DNA of 64,000 nt from Brevipalpus yothersi (lineage: Eukaryota > Arthropoda > Arachnida > Trombidiformes > Tenuipalpidae). Location: positions 1 to 64,000 of the forward strand of contig QZCP01000346.1 of NCBI GenBank assembly GCA_003956705.1. Direction: 5' to 3'. Of this stretch, positions 45,883 to 58,917 are shown piece after piece. Under the pieces are notes generated by a model. That model saw nothing but the letters and a program-made list of their open reading frames with translations. It was not told where the DNA came from and did not search any database. Position 1 is the stretch's first letter, and each line of letters opens with the position of its first letter. Position numbers and translations under genes: made by a program.

Positions 45883-48161
45883 TTATACATGTATTTTCAT
45901 GTTTTCAAAAACTTTAGCTAATATTTCGTCTTCCATTGGCTGCATTTCTTCAAGTTTCTCTCGGAACATTCTGGCATCAATAACTTTACACAATTTCTGA
46001 GCCGCTTTTCCATAAAGATATTCCACGAAAGTATTGAGTGTAGAATGCTTACTGATAGTTCGTGTATTGCAGATGACTGCTAAATGTTTTTTAGCGCGAG
46101 TTATTGCCACATTGATTCGCTTCATATCATTGAGGAATCCGATATCTCCATCCTCATTTGATCGTACGAGTGACAAAATGATTGCATCTTTCTCTCTACC
46201 CTGGAATCCATCGACAGTCTTGATAGTTATATCCTTAAATTCTTCCAACATATTTCGGATAAGCTTAACTTGAAGTTTATAGGGTGTGATAACTCCAATC
46301 GATTTCTCTTTAACCCCATATTCAATGAGGAATCGCACATATTGTGCAACTAATTTTGCTTCACCGTCATTACAGCATGAAAGATCATCTCCAGGATGAG
46401 AATCAAACATTTCAGCATTCAAAGTGTCGACCAGCATCAATGTTGGCCAATCAACCAGATTCGACTCCAAGCTGGCCGTTGCGACGGATGGATCAGCTCT
46501 CAGTTTTCCTTGATAAAAAGTTTTCGATGGCCATTCCATAATGTCTTGATGCATACGATATTGATTCACCAACATGGCCCATGACTCGTCAAATCTTCCA
46601 TCTCTAGCTTGAATGCATCTTTCCATCAGGGTCACCTCCAAAGCTTTGGCACCTTGAGATCTGCAGAGAACTGTCGGAGGTAATTGTTTTGGATCACCGA
46701 CAAGAATGACTTTCTCGGCCAAAGGTAGAGCAACCCAGCATGCAATCTCGAGAGCTTGAGAACTCTGAAATATCGAAAAAAATGGTCAATCTAACGAGAA
46801 ATGAATGTTGAAAAAAAATCAAATACCTCATCAATAATGAGAACGTCAAAATGCTTTTTGGCACCATCAATCAGGTATCCTAATGGACCCTCTCGGCTTG
46901 AGCTGATCAATGTGGAGAACACAAACGAGAAGGTGTTGAAGACTGACATAGCCTGCATACATTCCTGTCCAAAACTTCTCCTTTGAGATGGATTCTTGGG
47001 TACATTGGTATAATTAATGGCGGGAGATGGTCTGACTGTAGTTGCTGGATCACCATCTAGATGGGCTTCGATTAACTGTCTCCTGCTGGCCAACTCGAGT
47101 AGCCTCTTTTCTTTTACTTCATGATCAAGAGGAGGCTCTACATATTTTTTCCTTTTATGGCGATGACTGCTACCCGGACCGTAAAATCGTTTAAGTACCG
47201 ATTCTAGAGTATATGGAATGAGATTTGGGTCTGTGCGAGCTGGATGACCGAGTCTAACCATATCTTTAAATCCCTCACGATGAAGTATCTCCATCATATT
47301 GTCTAGGGCAATATTTGATGGAGTTGTGACGAGAACTCTCTTATTCTGTCTCTTTAATTGATGAAGTATTTCAATTACTGTGGTAGTTTTTCCGGTGCCA
47401 GGGGGACCAAAAATTAGTGCCACTTTTTCCTGCGCCAAAGCAAATTTCACAGCTTCTTTCTGAGAATCATCCAGCTTGCTATTGAAAAAATCCATATCAT
47501 CTAAGCCTCTCTTTGGATTCACGGGCATTTCACCAAAAAATATTTTATCAAGATTGCATGGAGATCCATCATCACTCTTGTGCATCAAAGTTTGAATAGT
47601 TCTCTTCAATCGACCATAAGAAACTCCATCAGGCTCTTTTTGAATTAAGTAAGTGAGGTCAGGAGAAATGTCTAAGTCGTGGCCTTCGTGAACTAGTATT
47701 GATATATCTTCGCGAGAAATTTTGGTAACCACACCAGATACTGCGGTTGAAATGTCTTTATAACAGATCAGATCTCTATTTAGACTCATTAGACGATCGT
47801 AATCCACAGCGGAAGGATCAATTGATGGTCTAGTTGGTGGCACTGATTCAACAATAATCTCATCTCCAAGAGATATTTTCTGCCTGAATAATCGAGGATT
47901 ATCTGATGGAGGCCTTTCCCAATGAAATGTGAGAGTTTCACCCCATGATTCATTACGTATTCGCTCGGTCATCTTGAAGTCACTCAGAGTCACTCGTTCG
48001 AGATAACTAGGAGAAAATAGTAACAAAAAAAATTAGCTAATATAATATATTATATTAGGTATATATAATAGCAATCGAACTTACCTTTTCTCATCTGCAA
48101 CCGATTTTTCCAATTCTAGTAGACATGCTTGCCGCTTAATAAAACTGTAGCGATCTTCCAT
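45883..48161 (-). CDS. IGHMBP2-like SF1 helicase B (712 aa, 3 exons)
   Basis: Exons 48085-48161 (77 nt, same length as in helicase A), 46827-48006 and 45883-46764. Motifs: I GPPGTGKTTT, Ia VTTPSNIALD, II IIDE|SSQALE split by an intron at the same codon as in A, III GDPKQLPPT, IV NQYRM, V VDGFQGREKD, VI NVAITRAKKHL; all helicase residues look intact. The C-terminus ends about 50 residues after the core, without R3H or AN1 domains. A His/Lys-rich stretch (SSHRHKRKK) sits in the 1B/1C-type insert. Expected to act on RNA or RNA-DNA in cytoplasm or nucleus; substrate unknown. Confidence 0.88.
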
Positions 48162-49048
48162 GGTGCTAGTCCAAGTCAAAACACAATGCGAGAATGATGA
48201 TCCTAAAAAATCACAAGAATGGAAAACAATTCATCACAAAAGATGGATCAAAATCACTCAAGGATCAGTTGAATTCACTTTAAGAGATGAAGTGACAAAG
48301 ATGATATAGAATGAAGCTAATTTATAAGTAGTCCCAATAGTAAGATCGAGACGCTGATTAATCATGTACATAAAGTTCCAGGGAGCATCTCATTTGTTTC
48401 TAAATAGAGTATGAATCATTTCTCTTACTCTCTTGATGAGGGAACAATTGGTTTCCACTAGAAAATTACACTGTACCAATGTAACCATGGATCACTTGAG
48501 TCTACCGAAAACACTCAACAAGCTTCCTGATGGAGGAGTGTTGATGAAAGATGAAGAATGATTAACAGTTGATGCTTCAGGCAGTTTAATTGGGTTAAAC
48601 TCTGATCAAACAAATATAAAGAAAGTTCAAAGTACAAAATTCGATTAAGAAAAGTAGTCTTGAAATATATGAGTGTCAATTATTCTACCATAACTCTAAC
48701 ATGACCGCGATCTGTTTAATAGGAATATCACCAGCTTGCAAGTTGGAAGTTCCAAGAATTACACCTCGCCTTCTAGATCTTCCATCTAGGGAGTCATACA
48801 GGGAGAGATGCTAATCGATTGCTCTCTCTCTCTCTCTCTCTCTCTCTCGCAAATGCACATATTTTCAACGATAAAAATGGTGGGAAAAAAATTTTACAAA
48901 AATTGGTGATTTTTGCTCCTAAATGCTGGGGAGAGAAAATTATCTGAAAAGTTCTAAGGTCCAGGAAGAACTGTGTAGAGCTGATGAGAAACTCAAATCA
49001 TGAAGCAACTTTTAAAGCTCGTTTCTGGATAGCTAAATTATTCCAACA

Positions 49049-49051
<3 letters not shown>

Positions 49052-49092
<41 letters not shown>
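49052..49092 (+). repeat. (CT)n microsatellite
   Basis: About 41 bases of uninterrupted CT repeat. A shorter tract of the same kind lies at 48822-48848. Confidence 0.95.
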
Positions 49093-49096
<4 letters not shown>

Positions 49097-52000
49097 AGAG
49101 GTTTCAGAATCATCCAAAGAGTGGTGAATCTCTTTGGAATCATCTCAAACTTGTTCCAAAGTTTTCAAGAGGACATGAGTCATTCCTTGAAAACGATGTC
49201 AAAAAGATATGAGAGTGACTCACATGAGAGTGTTAAGATCCATGTAAACCTGATCCGATTCACTATCTATCGGTGGAAACTTTTTCAACAACTTGTTTGA
49301 TGGAGAAGATGTTCTCTCTTCAGATGATCTCATCCAAATACAAGCGACTAGTCTTTGGTCACTCCGCATAAGCTCCATGACATATCCACAGAATATAATC
49401 AGCTTATGGAAAAATAATGTTCAAGATGATCCACTCTGATGAATCCTAAACTAGATCCTGATCTAGTTTCTTATATCTTTCCGGTATTGTGGAGATCAAT
49501 ATCCTGTTTTCAGTTGGGAATTTCAGAACAATAGGATGGGATGAAATTTCAATTAACCAATTTTCCCACCGATTCCACTTAGGTCATGATTCGATTAACT
49601 CCATAACTTCACGATTCAGTAGAATAATTCTTTTATTGGCTGTGTGTCAGAACTAGACTGATCAAGTTAATCCACCCCAGCCAATGTGTTCTCAGGTTCT
49701 CAGATTCGATTTTATTTGACTTAAATGCAATTCACTTGAAATCACATTCCTGAGCATCTGGGCATTTTGGTTAAAATAATAGAAAATAATATTTGTGATG
49801 AATGAGAGAGAGGTGATCAACAGAGACACTGGTGATCAACCAACTTTCAGGATAACAACTTCATCTCAATTGCGAAAACATCTTGTCCAGTGATAGTTGA
49901 AGAAGTTTCAAGTACTCAACACAGTGAATTTCAAAAATTTCCAGACTGAGTTTTAATATGAATCGAGAAAAATGTTTTAGAGTGTAATTATGATACTCTC
50001 AAAATATTGGATTGCTATGAATTCGCTCGATTGTAGCTCTTTAGACTGATTCCGATAAAATAAAGATAAAATCAACTCATCGAAAATGAAGCATGCTTAA
50101 TAAATGATCATCAACTGTCCCATCAATAATGGTGCTAACCATGAATAGCTAGGGTTACACAATATGGTTCGTGGGGGGAATAGTTCAGATAAACCCAAAT
50201 TGAACCTTTTCATACAGTTGATTTAAACTAAGTAGATACCAGAAATACAAGAAAATTTCATCCATCAATTTTTTTTCAATCAACTGAGCTGATTGACGCA
50301 AACACCGTCGATGTATTTCATCATCACACGCCTAGTTATGTATTGAGCCAATCTTTATCCAAAATAGGAGTTTAAAAGAAGGGAAAATAATTGATAAGAA
50401 ACTCTGATCACTGTCATTAAATTGCAACTAAGAAACTGAACCAGTTTGAGGCTGATAGATCAAAAACATCATTTGCATACATACATAGGAGTGAAATGGT
50501 CAAGATTAAAATAAAAGGCAAGTTTCACAGCTTTCAATTCCAATTTCAATATGATAAATACATGTAATTTCAATCTAGTTCGAATCGAAACATTATAATT
50601 TTAATTTTTCCACCAATAGCCATGATCAGAACGACATTCATATTAACAGTGATAATAAATGGAAAGAAAAGGAAGACAGAAAAGCTATAAATCGATAAAC
50701 ATTGAACTGACCTTTAACTTCAAGCTTTTACTGCCACCCAACAATGAACTCTATTCTTACACATCAAATTTTATCACCACCTTGACACTCACATTGTAAC
50801 CAGAATTAACTAAACATTCAACGAATGTAACATCACACTTTAAACTATCAAAGTAGTACCAACAACAACAACAATAACACAAGATGTTAACTTGAAGTAA
50901 CGTTCAAACACCAAAAACTTATCCATCATGTAAACACACACATAAACACAAAAATGCAACTTACAAAGCACGTGGTTTGAGAGAGGGGAAAAAAAATTTT
51001 TTGTTTTGTGTATGTTGACATTCGTAGTCATGTGACCATGATGATATGCATTGCTGCGAACTCGATTCGTAATGTTCATTAATTTGATGTGATCAATATA
51101 ATACAATCGAAGAAAAATTAAATTGAATTAAATTTTCCAACTTATCATTTCTGGGTGATAGATGTAGACAAACTTTTCCAGATAGTTGCCATTTTGACTG
51201 GTGAAAGAATGAGCAGTTGATAATACATGTACATGTATCTTAAATGTTTATGGTGACTGAATTGTTACACTTTTGTGGTAATGTTCAGCTGATGTAAAGT
51301 GGCTTCGATTGTCTAGAGGCTATAATTTAGTTTGGGTAAGGAAAAAAATTTAAGGCCATTTTTTACTGTTTAGAAAATGGTTTGAACTAGAGAAATCCTT
51401 TCATGATCTTTTATGACCTCTTCTTGGAATGTCTGACAAAATTATCACTTAAGCGCGGAAAACGGATGAGGGTTCACTCGGTCTGTTATTTTGAATTCGG
51501 ATTTCGTTTATCATGATTTGAGTTGGAATCTCTCCGGTTCAAAGTATTTATATTTCGAAATTCTCGGATTCTAAGCTTAAATCAGATTTTTCTTGAAAAA
51601 TCTGAGAGCCAAAATAAATCAACTTTGGACCGCAACTGGTCATCAAGGGAAAGCAAGAGAAGAAAGTTAGTAAATCTATCACATTGAGAATTTTTCCGCT
51701 ATCCACTCTGCCAATCATGATCAATGGGTTCATGAACTATCTTTCGAACTATCCTGAGGAGCGGAATCTCAATTATTCAATGGTGATCAGATAAAAATTT
51801 TTCGGCTTTTCGATGAGTTTACATGGATGATGATAATTGCCATTAGGATTATAAGAAATGATCAAAATGAGTAACAAAACACAAATATTTTACTATCAAT
51901 CGGTGATCATCATGAAATCCCAATGAGAATCCGCAAACATCAAATTTTTACTCATGATTTAAAACTCAAATTACACTTTCTACTCCTTAATCAATCAAAC

Positions 52001-52099
52001 TTTTTCACATTAAATCACCTGTCTCTCTTACACCAACATCCTTACAGAATATTACTTCTCAATCGTCTTGAAAAAAGGAAATAGAACACAAAAGTTACC

Positions 52100-52130
52100 A
52101 TCCATCCATCCATCCATCCATCCATCCATC
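52100..52130 (+). repeat. (CATC)n tetranucleotide repeat
   Basis: Seven to eight tandem copies of CATC. Confidence 0.95.
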
Positions 52131-52318
52131 AAATAATCACTGTGTGCATATGTGCTACAAATTCTCTACGCACATTTTTATTATCATAATATATATATAC
52201 CCTCTTTTTCCGATGTGAATAAGTCGTCTGAAGTACTCATTCGCCTCTCAGTCTTCCCCATCTTAACCATCAATTGGATCATTTTTCAAGTACGTCACCA
52301 AAACCTTGCCACAAACAT

Positions 52319-52324
<6 letters not shown>

Positions 52325-52371
<47 letters not shown>

Positions 52372-52380
52372 NNNNNNNNN

Positions 52381-52416
<36 letters not shown>
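52325..52416 (+). repeat. (CT)n microsatellite interrupted by 9 N
   Basis: CT repeat on both sides of an N run at 52372-52380. The true length of the tract is therefore unknown. Confidence 0.95.
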
Positions 52417-52419
<3 letters not shown>

Positions 52420-53190
52420 TCTGTGAATATATATGAGTCATCCCAGCTCTTGTTGAAAAAGCTATTTTCCAGTGCCTGTGAATATATATATATAAATACA
52501 TATTGCTGGTGGCGAAAGGAACTGCCTCCAGGCCTAGGACATCTCTCTGTGAGAAAAAAATTCTCTTCCTTGGAAATTTTTTTTTCTCTCTCTTTTTTTC
52601 GCTCTCTTTACGACTTTCGACCCAAGTAAGAAGGCCACAAACGAATTGAATAGTTCCAGGAAAGAGGCGAAAAGAAGTGGTCAAGGGAAAATAAGTTTGG
52701 CCCACAGACTTTTTCTTCGAAACATCATCTTTCTTCTTCCTCTCTCTCTTCTCTCCTCTTTTCATACAGACAGGCACATTAACATGCATACAGATCTCGT
52801 CACCATCATCATCATGCGCCCAAAAGTTCCAACCAAGAAAAGTGAAGAAGAGTGTGCAAAAGAAGATGAAACTTTCGGGAGCTCATCATTATTACCATTC
52901 TGATATGTGTGTGTGTTTGTGTTCCAATCTCTCGCACACAATATCTACTGTTATTGTTGTTTAATGTTTTAATCTGCATGAAAAGAGAGAGAGAGAGAAA
53001 GAAAAAAATATTCATTATTTGGCCCAGCTTGGTTGATCATTATTTTTCTATCCAGTTTATATAAGTTACATTATTGTTGTCATTTGTTATCCAATATCAT
53101 TTTTTGGATTCATTTGATGAACGGTGAATCTTTGAGTGTCGGTGAACATTACGTGTATTAGTGGAAGTATCAACACCATTATCAGCAACT

Positions 53191-55412
53191 ATGAGGCCAA
53201 ATTATGAAATGATATCGAGAAAAGAGTTTGTTGATCGACACTTGGCTTTACTTGAATTGGAAAAAATTATATCCCTACAGCAAGGGTAAGAAAATAAGTG
53301 ATTGTTTTCTATTGCCATCAATATACGATAGGATTTGATTATTTGATCAGATCAAATCTCGATTTGTTCATCATATCGTTCTTGTTTCTCGCTACTTTTC
53401 GCCACACGTATTATATTGTTAACGTTAATTATCATTGATTATCGTTTTAATTCATCATCTCATACAGCATCAACCGACAAGTTACAATAAGAGGACTACG
53501 GTTGAAATATAAAGAGCGTAATTCGGAAACATGGGGAATTCTGGCGGTTTTCGAATCACTTCGACCAGTTAGTCAACTGTTTCGGCTGGAAATACATCCA
53601 GGCGATGTATTGGTTGTCCAAAAAGCCATTCTCGATGAATATTACACTGCCTATGGAACACTGAAAGGTGTGAAAGAAAATGAAATGACAATCATCTTCA
53701 AAGAAACTGTGTCTCTTGAAGTTGATGGTCTGTACGATGTCCAAAGTCGTCCTGACCGTGTCACATATGACCGTATGCAGAGAGCTTTGAGCAATCTTGT
53801 ATCAGGTCACCTAGTGTCTGCTGCATGTAATTTGGATGAATTATTATTTTTTGAAAAGCCTACACCATGGAAACCCGATCTGGTAGATATTAGATTTTTC
53901 AATCAAAATCTAAACGATTCACAGAAAAAAGCTGTTCGTCGTGCTCTCGCTCAACCCAAAGTTGCTCTTATCTATGGACCACCGGGAACCGGAAAAACAA
54001 CGACCATAGTTGAATTGATTCAGCAGCTTAAATCGCAAAATGTTCGTGTACTGGTTTGTGCACCATCCAATATAGCTTTAGATAATATACTGGAGAAAAC
54101 AATTGATGCTGGTGTTGATGATACAATTCGTCTTGGTAATCCGGGTAAAACTGATCCCAAGCTTGCAAGTCGGAATCTGGAAAATTTCATTAGACCCGAA
54201 TCAATGGCACGATCGAATCGTTACAGAGGAAGTCATTTCAAGGAGGAGGCTGATGGTGAAGATATTTTCATATTAAATGAAAAACTGACCAGGAAAGCAT
54301 CGAATTTGAGAAGAGCTTTGATGAAAGATTTGAATTATGTATCTGAAAAAAAATCAGATCTATCTCACCATGTCCACCTCAAACCTTACAAAGATTTGAG
54401 AGATCCAGAATGTGCAAAATCGATAGAAACAAGAAATCTTTTACTCCGAAATACTATTGTTTTTGCCACTCTAGCTGGTGCTAGTCTTGAAGGTGATTTG
54501 CGCTGGATATTAGACAAAGATTGTTTTGATGTGTTAATTATTGATGAAAGCTCTCAAGCACTGGAAGCTGCAGCATGGATTGCACTGCCGTGGGCCATCA
54601 AAGTTATACTCGTTGGTGATCCTAAGCAATTGCCTCCGGTTGTGAATGAACAAAATAAAGACTTATCAGATGAACTAAAGGTATCATTGATGGAAAGATT
54701 GATGAAATCAAGAAAATTTGAACAACATAGCTCACTACTTGATGTTCAATATCGTATGCATGAGGAATTAATGGATTGGCCATCGAAATCATTTTATAAA
54801 GGCTTACTGAAAGCTCATGAATCAGTTGCACATTCTACACTGGACGAGATATCTCATTTTTTCGCTGCCCCTGCACTAGTTTTCATTGACACCAGTGGCT
54901 GTGATATGTATGAAACTGAATCAAATGATAATTTTTCATCTGCCAATGAGCATGAAGCCAAATTGGTTGCTTACTATGTTCGCCTTCTTGTGATCAATGG
55001 TGTTGACCAGAAAAGAATTGGTGTTATCACTCCATATAAACTCCAAGTCAAAGTGATTTCGAATAAGCTCGAAGAATTCACTGATGTTGTGGTCAAGTCA
55101 ATAGATGGCTTCCAGGGAAGAGAAAAAGATGTTGTCATTCTTTCGATGGTCCGTTCGAATGATCAAGGTGAAGTTGGATTCTTGCAAGACATGAAACGAT
55201 TGAATGTTGCCACTACTCGAGCCAAAAAACACTTTGCCATAATTGGTGACAGCTCAACGATATCAAATCATGAGCGTCTCAAGTCATTGGTTGATCATCT
55301 TTACGAAAAAGCCAAAGTTTATAAAGCTCGAAATCTTAGAGATAAACTTGAAATACTCGAAAGTAGTGGTATTGAGAAGCTGAACGAAATTCTTCGTAAT
55401 ACACATCTCTAG
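53191..55412 (+). CDS. IGHMBP2-like SF1 helicase C (679 aa, 2 exons)
   Basis: Exons 53191-53285 and 53468-55412. Exon 1 encodes the N-terminal helix (FVDRHLALLELEK), matching exon 1 of helicases A and B in position and phase 2. Motifs: I GPPGTGKTTT, Ia VCAPSNIALD, II IIDESSQALE, III GDPKQLPPV, IV VQYRM, V IDGFQGREKD, VI NVATTRAKKHF. The intron that splits motif II in A and B is absent, so the helicase core is uninterrupted. Ends shortly after the core with no R3H or AN1 domain. Same family role as A and B; opposite strand, 5 kb away from B. Confidence 0.88.
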
Positions 55413-56660
55413 TTGCGATGGCTTGTTGAAATGTCGGTTCCCAAATTTTCTGAGATTATTCTTCTTTCACTATTTTTGTTAACATTGCAATATCGATTTG
55501 ATGATATTGTTCCACGCACTTTCGCTCTCCGAGCAAGTTTTTCCATCTACCAAGATAACTCAACTCTGTATATTTCAACATATTTCAACATGTAGCTCAA
55601 TTTTATGAGCTTATCTATTAAAGTGTGAAAATTTTTCATTTTCAAATCATTACTCTCCGAAATCTAGATATTTTGACTTCATTCCTCGAGTCAATTACTG
55701 TAAAGAGACCAACAAGTATTCATGAATGTATTTCACCGGATAAAGTTCCATATTCACATTGATTTCATCCATTTTTCCTTGCTTACACATTGCAAACCAA
55801 AGAAGATGCCCATTCAGTGAAATCTCAGCGATGTTTCTGCCCTCGACAATACTCACATCATTAGCATAAGCTTACTTGTTGAGTAACTAACTAGAATTTT
55901 ATTTAAAAACGATTTAGATCAAAATTAGATTCACTTTCCATTCTATTACTTTTCAGTCGAATCCTTCAACTCTCCTCATTTTCAACATTCTGTATATTCA
56001 TATATTATTAGCAACAATACTCATCAATTTTCTTATGCAAAGCTTCTAAGAATTTCATTATTACATTGGATTAGAGTATTTGAATGAATTGGGTCACAAC
56101 ATTACTGATCAAGAATTAGTTGATCTATTAAAACACAGGAAGCTGAAGTACACTCACCAGTGGGAGAGAAAACAATCCTTCGTATCAAGAAATTTTCATA
56201 ATAATAATAGTAATAATTTTCAAACTTGTCCAGCTCTCTCCGATTCAGTTCCAAATATTAGTCCCTTGATGAGACCAATATAAGGATTGAGCATTGAAAG
56301 ACTCCGACAAAAGCTGCATTGTGGCCCATAATTAACTCTCGGAATCATGTTGTGTCCAGATCAATTCTTGTAGCATATTCTGAGAGCATGTATAGATCGA
56401 TTTAATTGTATGCCGATATGCCTCTAAAAAGACTTTATTGAGTGTGATAGATCTATAGATCAGAAATCAGGATAGGAATAGAAATGTAGAGATACATTTT
56501 TTTACGATCTTCTTATTTGACATCATGAAACCCTTCTCTATATTCAATTCTATTTAACTCTGAATTTTCAAATGGGAGCAACAATTATTGGCAGAATATT
56601 GATTTTGTGCTATCATCAGTGATAGAAAATCAAATTGCTCGTGAGATAGAGGAGACAATT
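55413..56660. other. Intergenic between helicase C and receptor-like gene
   Basis: Convergent 3' flanks. AT-rich. The part just below 56660 is repeated at the right window edge (63880-63948), as expected for the flank of a duplicated gene. A frame at 56080-56283 has no recognisable product. Confidence 0.4.
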
Positions 56661-57929
56661 TCACTCAGATGGAAGAAGCGTCTTAAGATAAGAAAGCTCA
56701 ATCACAATTGCCAAGAGAATGATCAAAGCATAGATGATAAACATCAAATGAAAATAATCATTAGAAAGAGCAATCGGTAACGATACACCATTTTCAATTT
56801 TTCTCATCATACATTCTTGATTTACCGGAAGATGGATCATTTGTTGACCAAAATACTCCGAATCGAAACCCCTCGCTTGAGGGAATCCCATCTCGAACAT
56901 ACTCTCAGTTCTTCGTTCCATGATATGAATCAATGTTTTTGGGGCTCTTTTGTTAGAAAAATATGATGCAAAATTATATCTCAAAAAGGGTGATGTGTAA
57001 TAAGAACTTCCAAAAGATTTACTCGAAGGAAGAGAGCAAAAAGTGCTTCTCAAAATGTTGAATTCATGGAGTGCTATGAGGAAAGCACACTTTCCGCTAT
57101 CGAAACAATAATCATACTTGTAATTCTGAGAACCATGATTCAAGTAATCATCAACTCCCAGCTGATTTTCAGGGGTAACACCAAGCATATCCAGACATGG
57201 TGGAAAAACGAAAGCGATTAGAGTAATGTTTTTCTGTTCAACATCGCTCAATGAATCAACTTTATCGAAATGAAAAATCGAAGTTCGTTGAGTATTCAGA
57301 AAACTGCCAAACAATATGTGAAATATCATCACAAACGATATGATCACTAAACTCATTGATGAGTAGGGCTGATATGACATCGATCCACTATCTTGCTTCA
57401 ATATTTTGTCAAATAAATACCTTGCCGATACATGATATTGACTCAAATCTATCTTGAAAAATGCTGGACAATAAATGATAATCAATGAAGCCATAATCGT
57501 TCCGATTGTGAGATCAAATGGTAGCTCCAATAAAGTCGATTCAGGACCATTTGTCAGCTCAGATGAATTGAGAGATGGTGAATTTTGTAGCCTGCATCCT
57601 CCTTGTGAGAGAACCGGCATGATAGTGACATTCGATGGTAAAGTTCGAAATAAAGAATATGGTCCAATTTCCGCGTCCGCTTCGTCCCTCGATATCATCT
57701 TAAGTCCTTCACGAAGCACATCATAGTCTTCATCACCAGTGGGTAACTTTTTTCTTACTAAAACGAATGTGATATTGACTATGTCCACAATAAACCAGGT
57801 AAGAGATTCCAATACAATATCAGTATTTATACCCTCAAGCTTACCATGTTCATTTATTCGAACCATATCTGATCCACCCGTCTCTAGCCGTGGGAACACA
57901 GCACGCCAATGATACATGGTACTACCCAT
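56661..57929 (-). CDS. Ionotropic-receptor-like channel subunit (422 aa)
   Basis: One open frame from ATG at 57929. The first part resembles a split ligand-binding lobe S1 (INEHGKLEGINTDIVLESLT; DADAEIGPYSLF), then a hydrophobic segment (FDLTIGTIMASLIIIY), a second (MSLVIISFVMIFHILFGSFL), an S2-like stretch rich in Cys and aromatic residues, and a last membrane segment (YFHLMFIIYALIILLAIVIE). This order is that of arthropod ionotropic receptors (variant glutamate receptors, usually chemosensory). No long amino-terminal domain or signal peptide is seen, so an upstream exon may be missing. A second copy begins at the right edge. The call rests on topology and S1 pattern; the canonical pore motif is not obvious. 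Confidence 0.55.
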   Translation of the reverse strand: MGSTMYHWRAVFPRLETGGSDMVRINEHGKLEGINTDIVLESLTWFIVDIVNITFVLVRKKLPTGDEDYDVLREGLKMISRDEADAEIGPYSLFRTLPSNVTIMPVLSQGGCRLQNSPSLNSSELTNGPESTLLELPFDLTIGTIMASLIIIYCPAFFKIDLSQYHVSARYLFDKILKQDSGSMSYQPYSSMSLVIISFVMIFHILFGSFLNTQRTSIFHFDKVDSLSDVEQKNITLIAFVFPPCLDMLGVTPENQLGVDDYLNHGSQNYKYDYCFDSGKCAFLIALHEFNILRSTFCSLPSSKSFGSSYYTSPFLRYNFASYFSNKRAPKTLIHIMERRTESMFEMGFPQARGFDSEYFGQQMIHLPVNQECMMRKIENGVSLPIALSNDYFHLMFIIYALIILLAIVIELSYLKTLLPSE

Positions 57930-58917
57930 TGAACATCGTTATTTAACGTGAATAAGGAATTTGGGATGGAATTTATTGATTCCAATGATAGTGGTTTATT
58001 GATTGGTTGTGTGAAGTATTTTATTCAAAGCCATTGGCATTCTCTAGAATGTAAAAATTCTTCAACTCTCACCGATAGTGGTAGAGATATTTCCAAGCTC
58101 TCCGATGATCTCCCCTTTTGATAAGCCAGACAATAAACCAATATTTTTCTTCACATTCCTATTCAATCGTTTTGTACCTCGATCGCTTAGACTCAACTTT
58201 TGAGAAGTCGAAGGTGAGTGTAAACAAAACTCTTCATAAACTGTTTTCAAATTGTGTTTCGAAAGTTTTTTTCTGATCAACTCTTGTGTAATTTGCCCAT
58301 TTTTTACCCTCTCTCTTCTCTCTTCTTTCTCTGTCTCGCTCCAAGCCATAAGCTTAGACAACTGGGAAAAAAGTCGAGAGAAAGCGAGAGTAAACTCCTT
58401 GGGGCTTCTTGAAATCTTGACAATAAAATGTTCCAAGAAGTTCCTGGTTCAAGTTTGCTTTCAAGGAAAATTCAGATCGAAACACCATAAAATTCTCATT
58501 TAACACTGTATGCGGAAATATTTTCACCACAATTTCTTACATTGTTTTCTTTCCTAAATTAATTACAGTGAGCATGAGTATTATGTGATATTCAGATGAT
58601 TTTTTTTTTATTCGTGTCAACTTTTGCCTATTATTTGCCTTGGAAGCTGAGAAAAGTTGAGCGTAGAAGTTTTCGTTGTGATTACAGGTCTATGCTCTGG
58701 GAACAAAATGATCGGAGATGATGTTAGTATTACTGAAAAAATCGACTTGCCTATTATACATTACCTACATTTATGAATGATGTACATGTATTAATATATG
58801 AAATGACTTCGTCAGGACGGCTATTTGCTTCATTTATTTGGAGTGAAAGGCTTTAATGAATCAGGTTTGAGTATTGAAATTGACAATATTAACAAATGAA
58901 AATGCCATTAAATTTTA
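57930..58917. other. Upstream of receptor-like gene; start of duplicated block
   Basis: About 58330-58917 is repeated at 60290-60900 (shared runs such as CACTGTATGCGGAAATATTT and GAGCATGAGTATTATGTGAT). A 124-codon minus frame (58062-58436) is not conserved in the other copy and is not called. Confidence 0.6.

Larger units (their letters stand above)
48162..53190. other. Intergenic, microsatellite-rich; assembly gap inside
   Basis: About 5 kb between divergent helicases B and C. Contains (CT)n at 48822-48848, 49052-49092 and 52325-52416, a (CATC)n run at 52100-52130, and 9 unknown bases at 52372-52380. No gene supported; frames around 52.3-52.8 kb are translated CT repeat. Confidence 0.5.

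Noticed and set aside
52372..52380. N run as a biological feature
   Set aside because: Nine unknown bases inside a CT microsatellite, best explained by an assembly or base-calling gap.
55413..56283. Short frames after helicase C as an R3H/AN1 tail
   Set aside because: No Cys/His zinc-finger pattern or R3H motif, and the helicase frame ends in a clear stop.
58062..58436. 124-codon frame upstream of the receptor-like gene as its first exon
   Set aside because: No signal peptide or receptor similarity, and the frame is not kept in the duplicated block.
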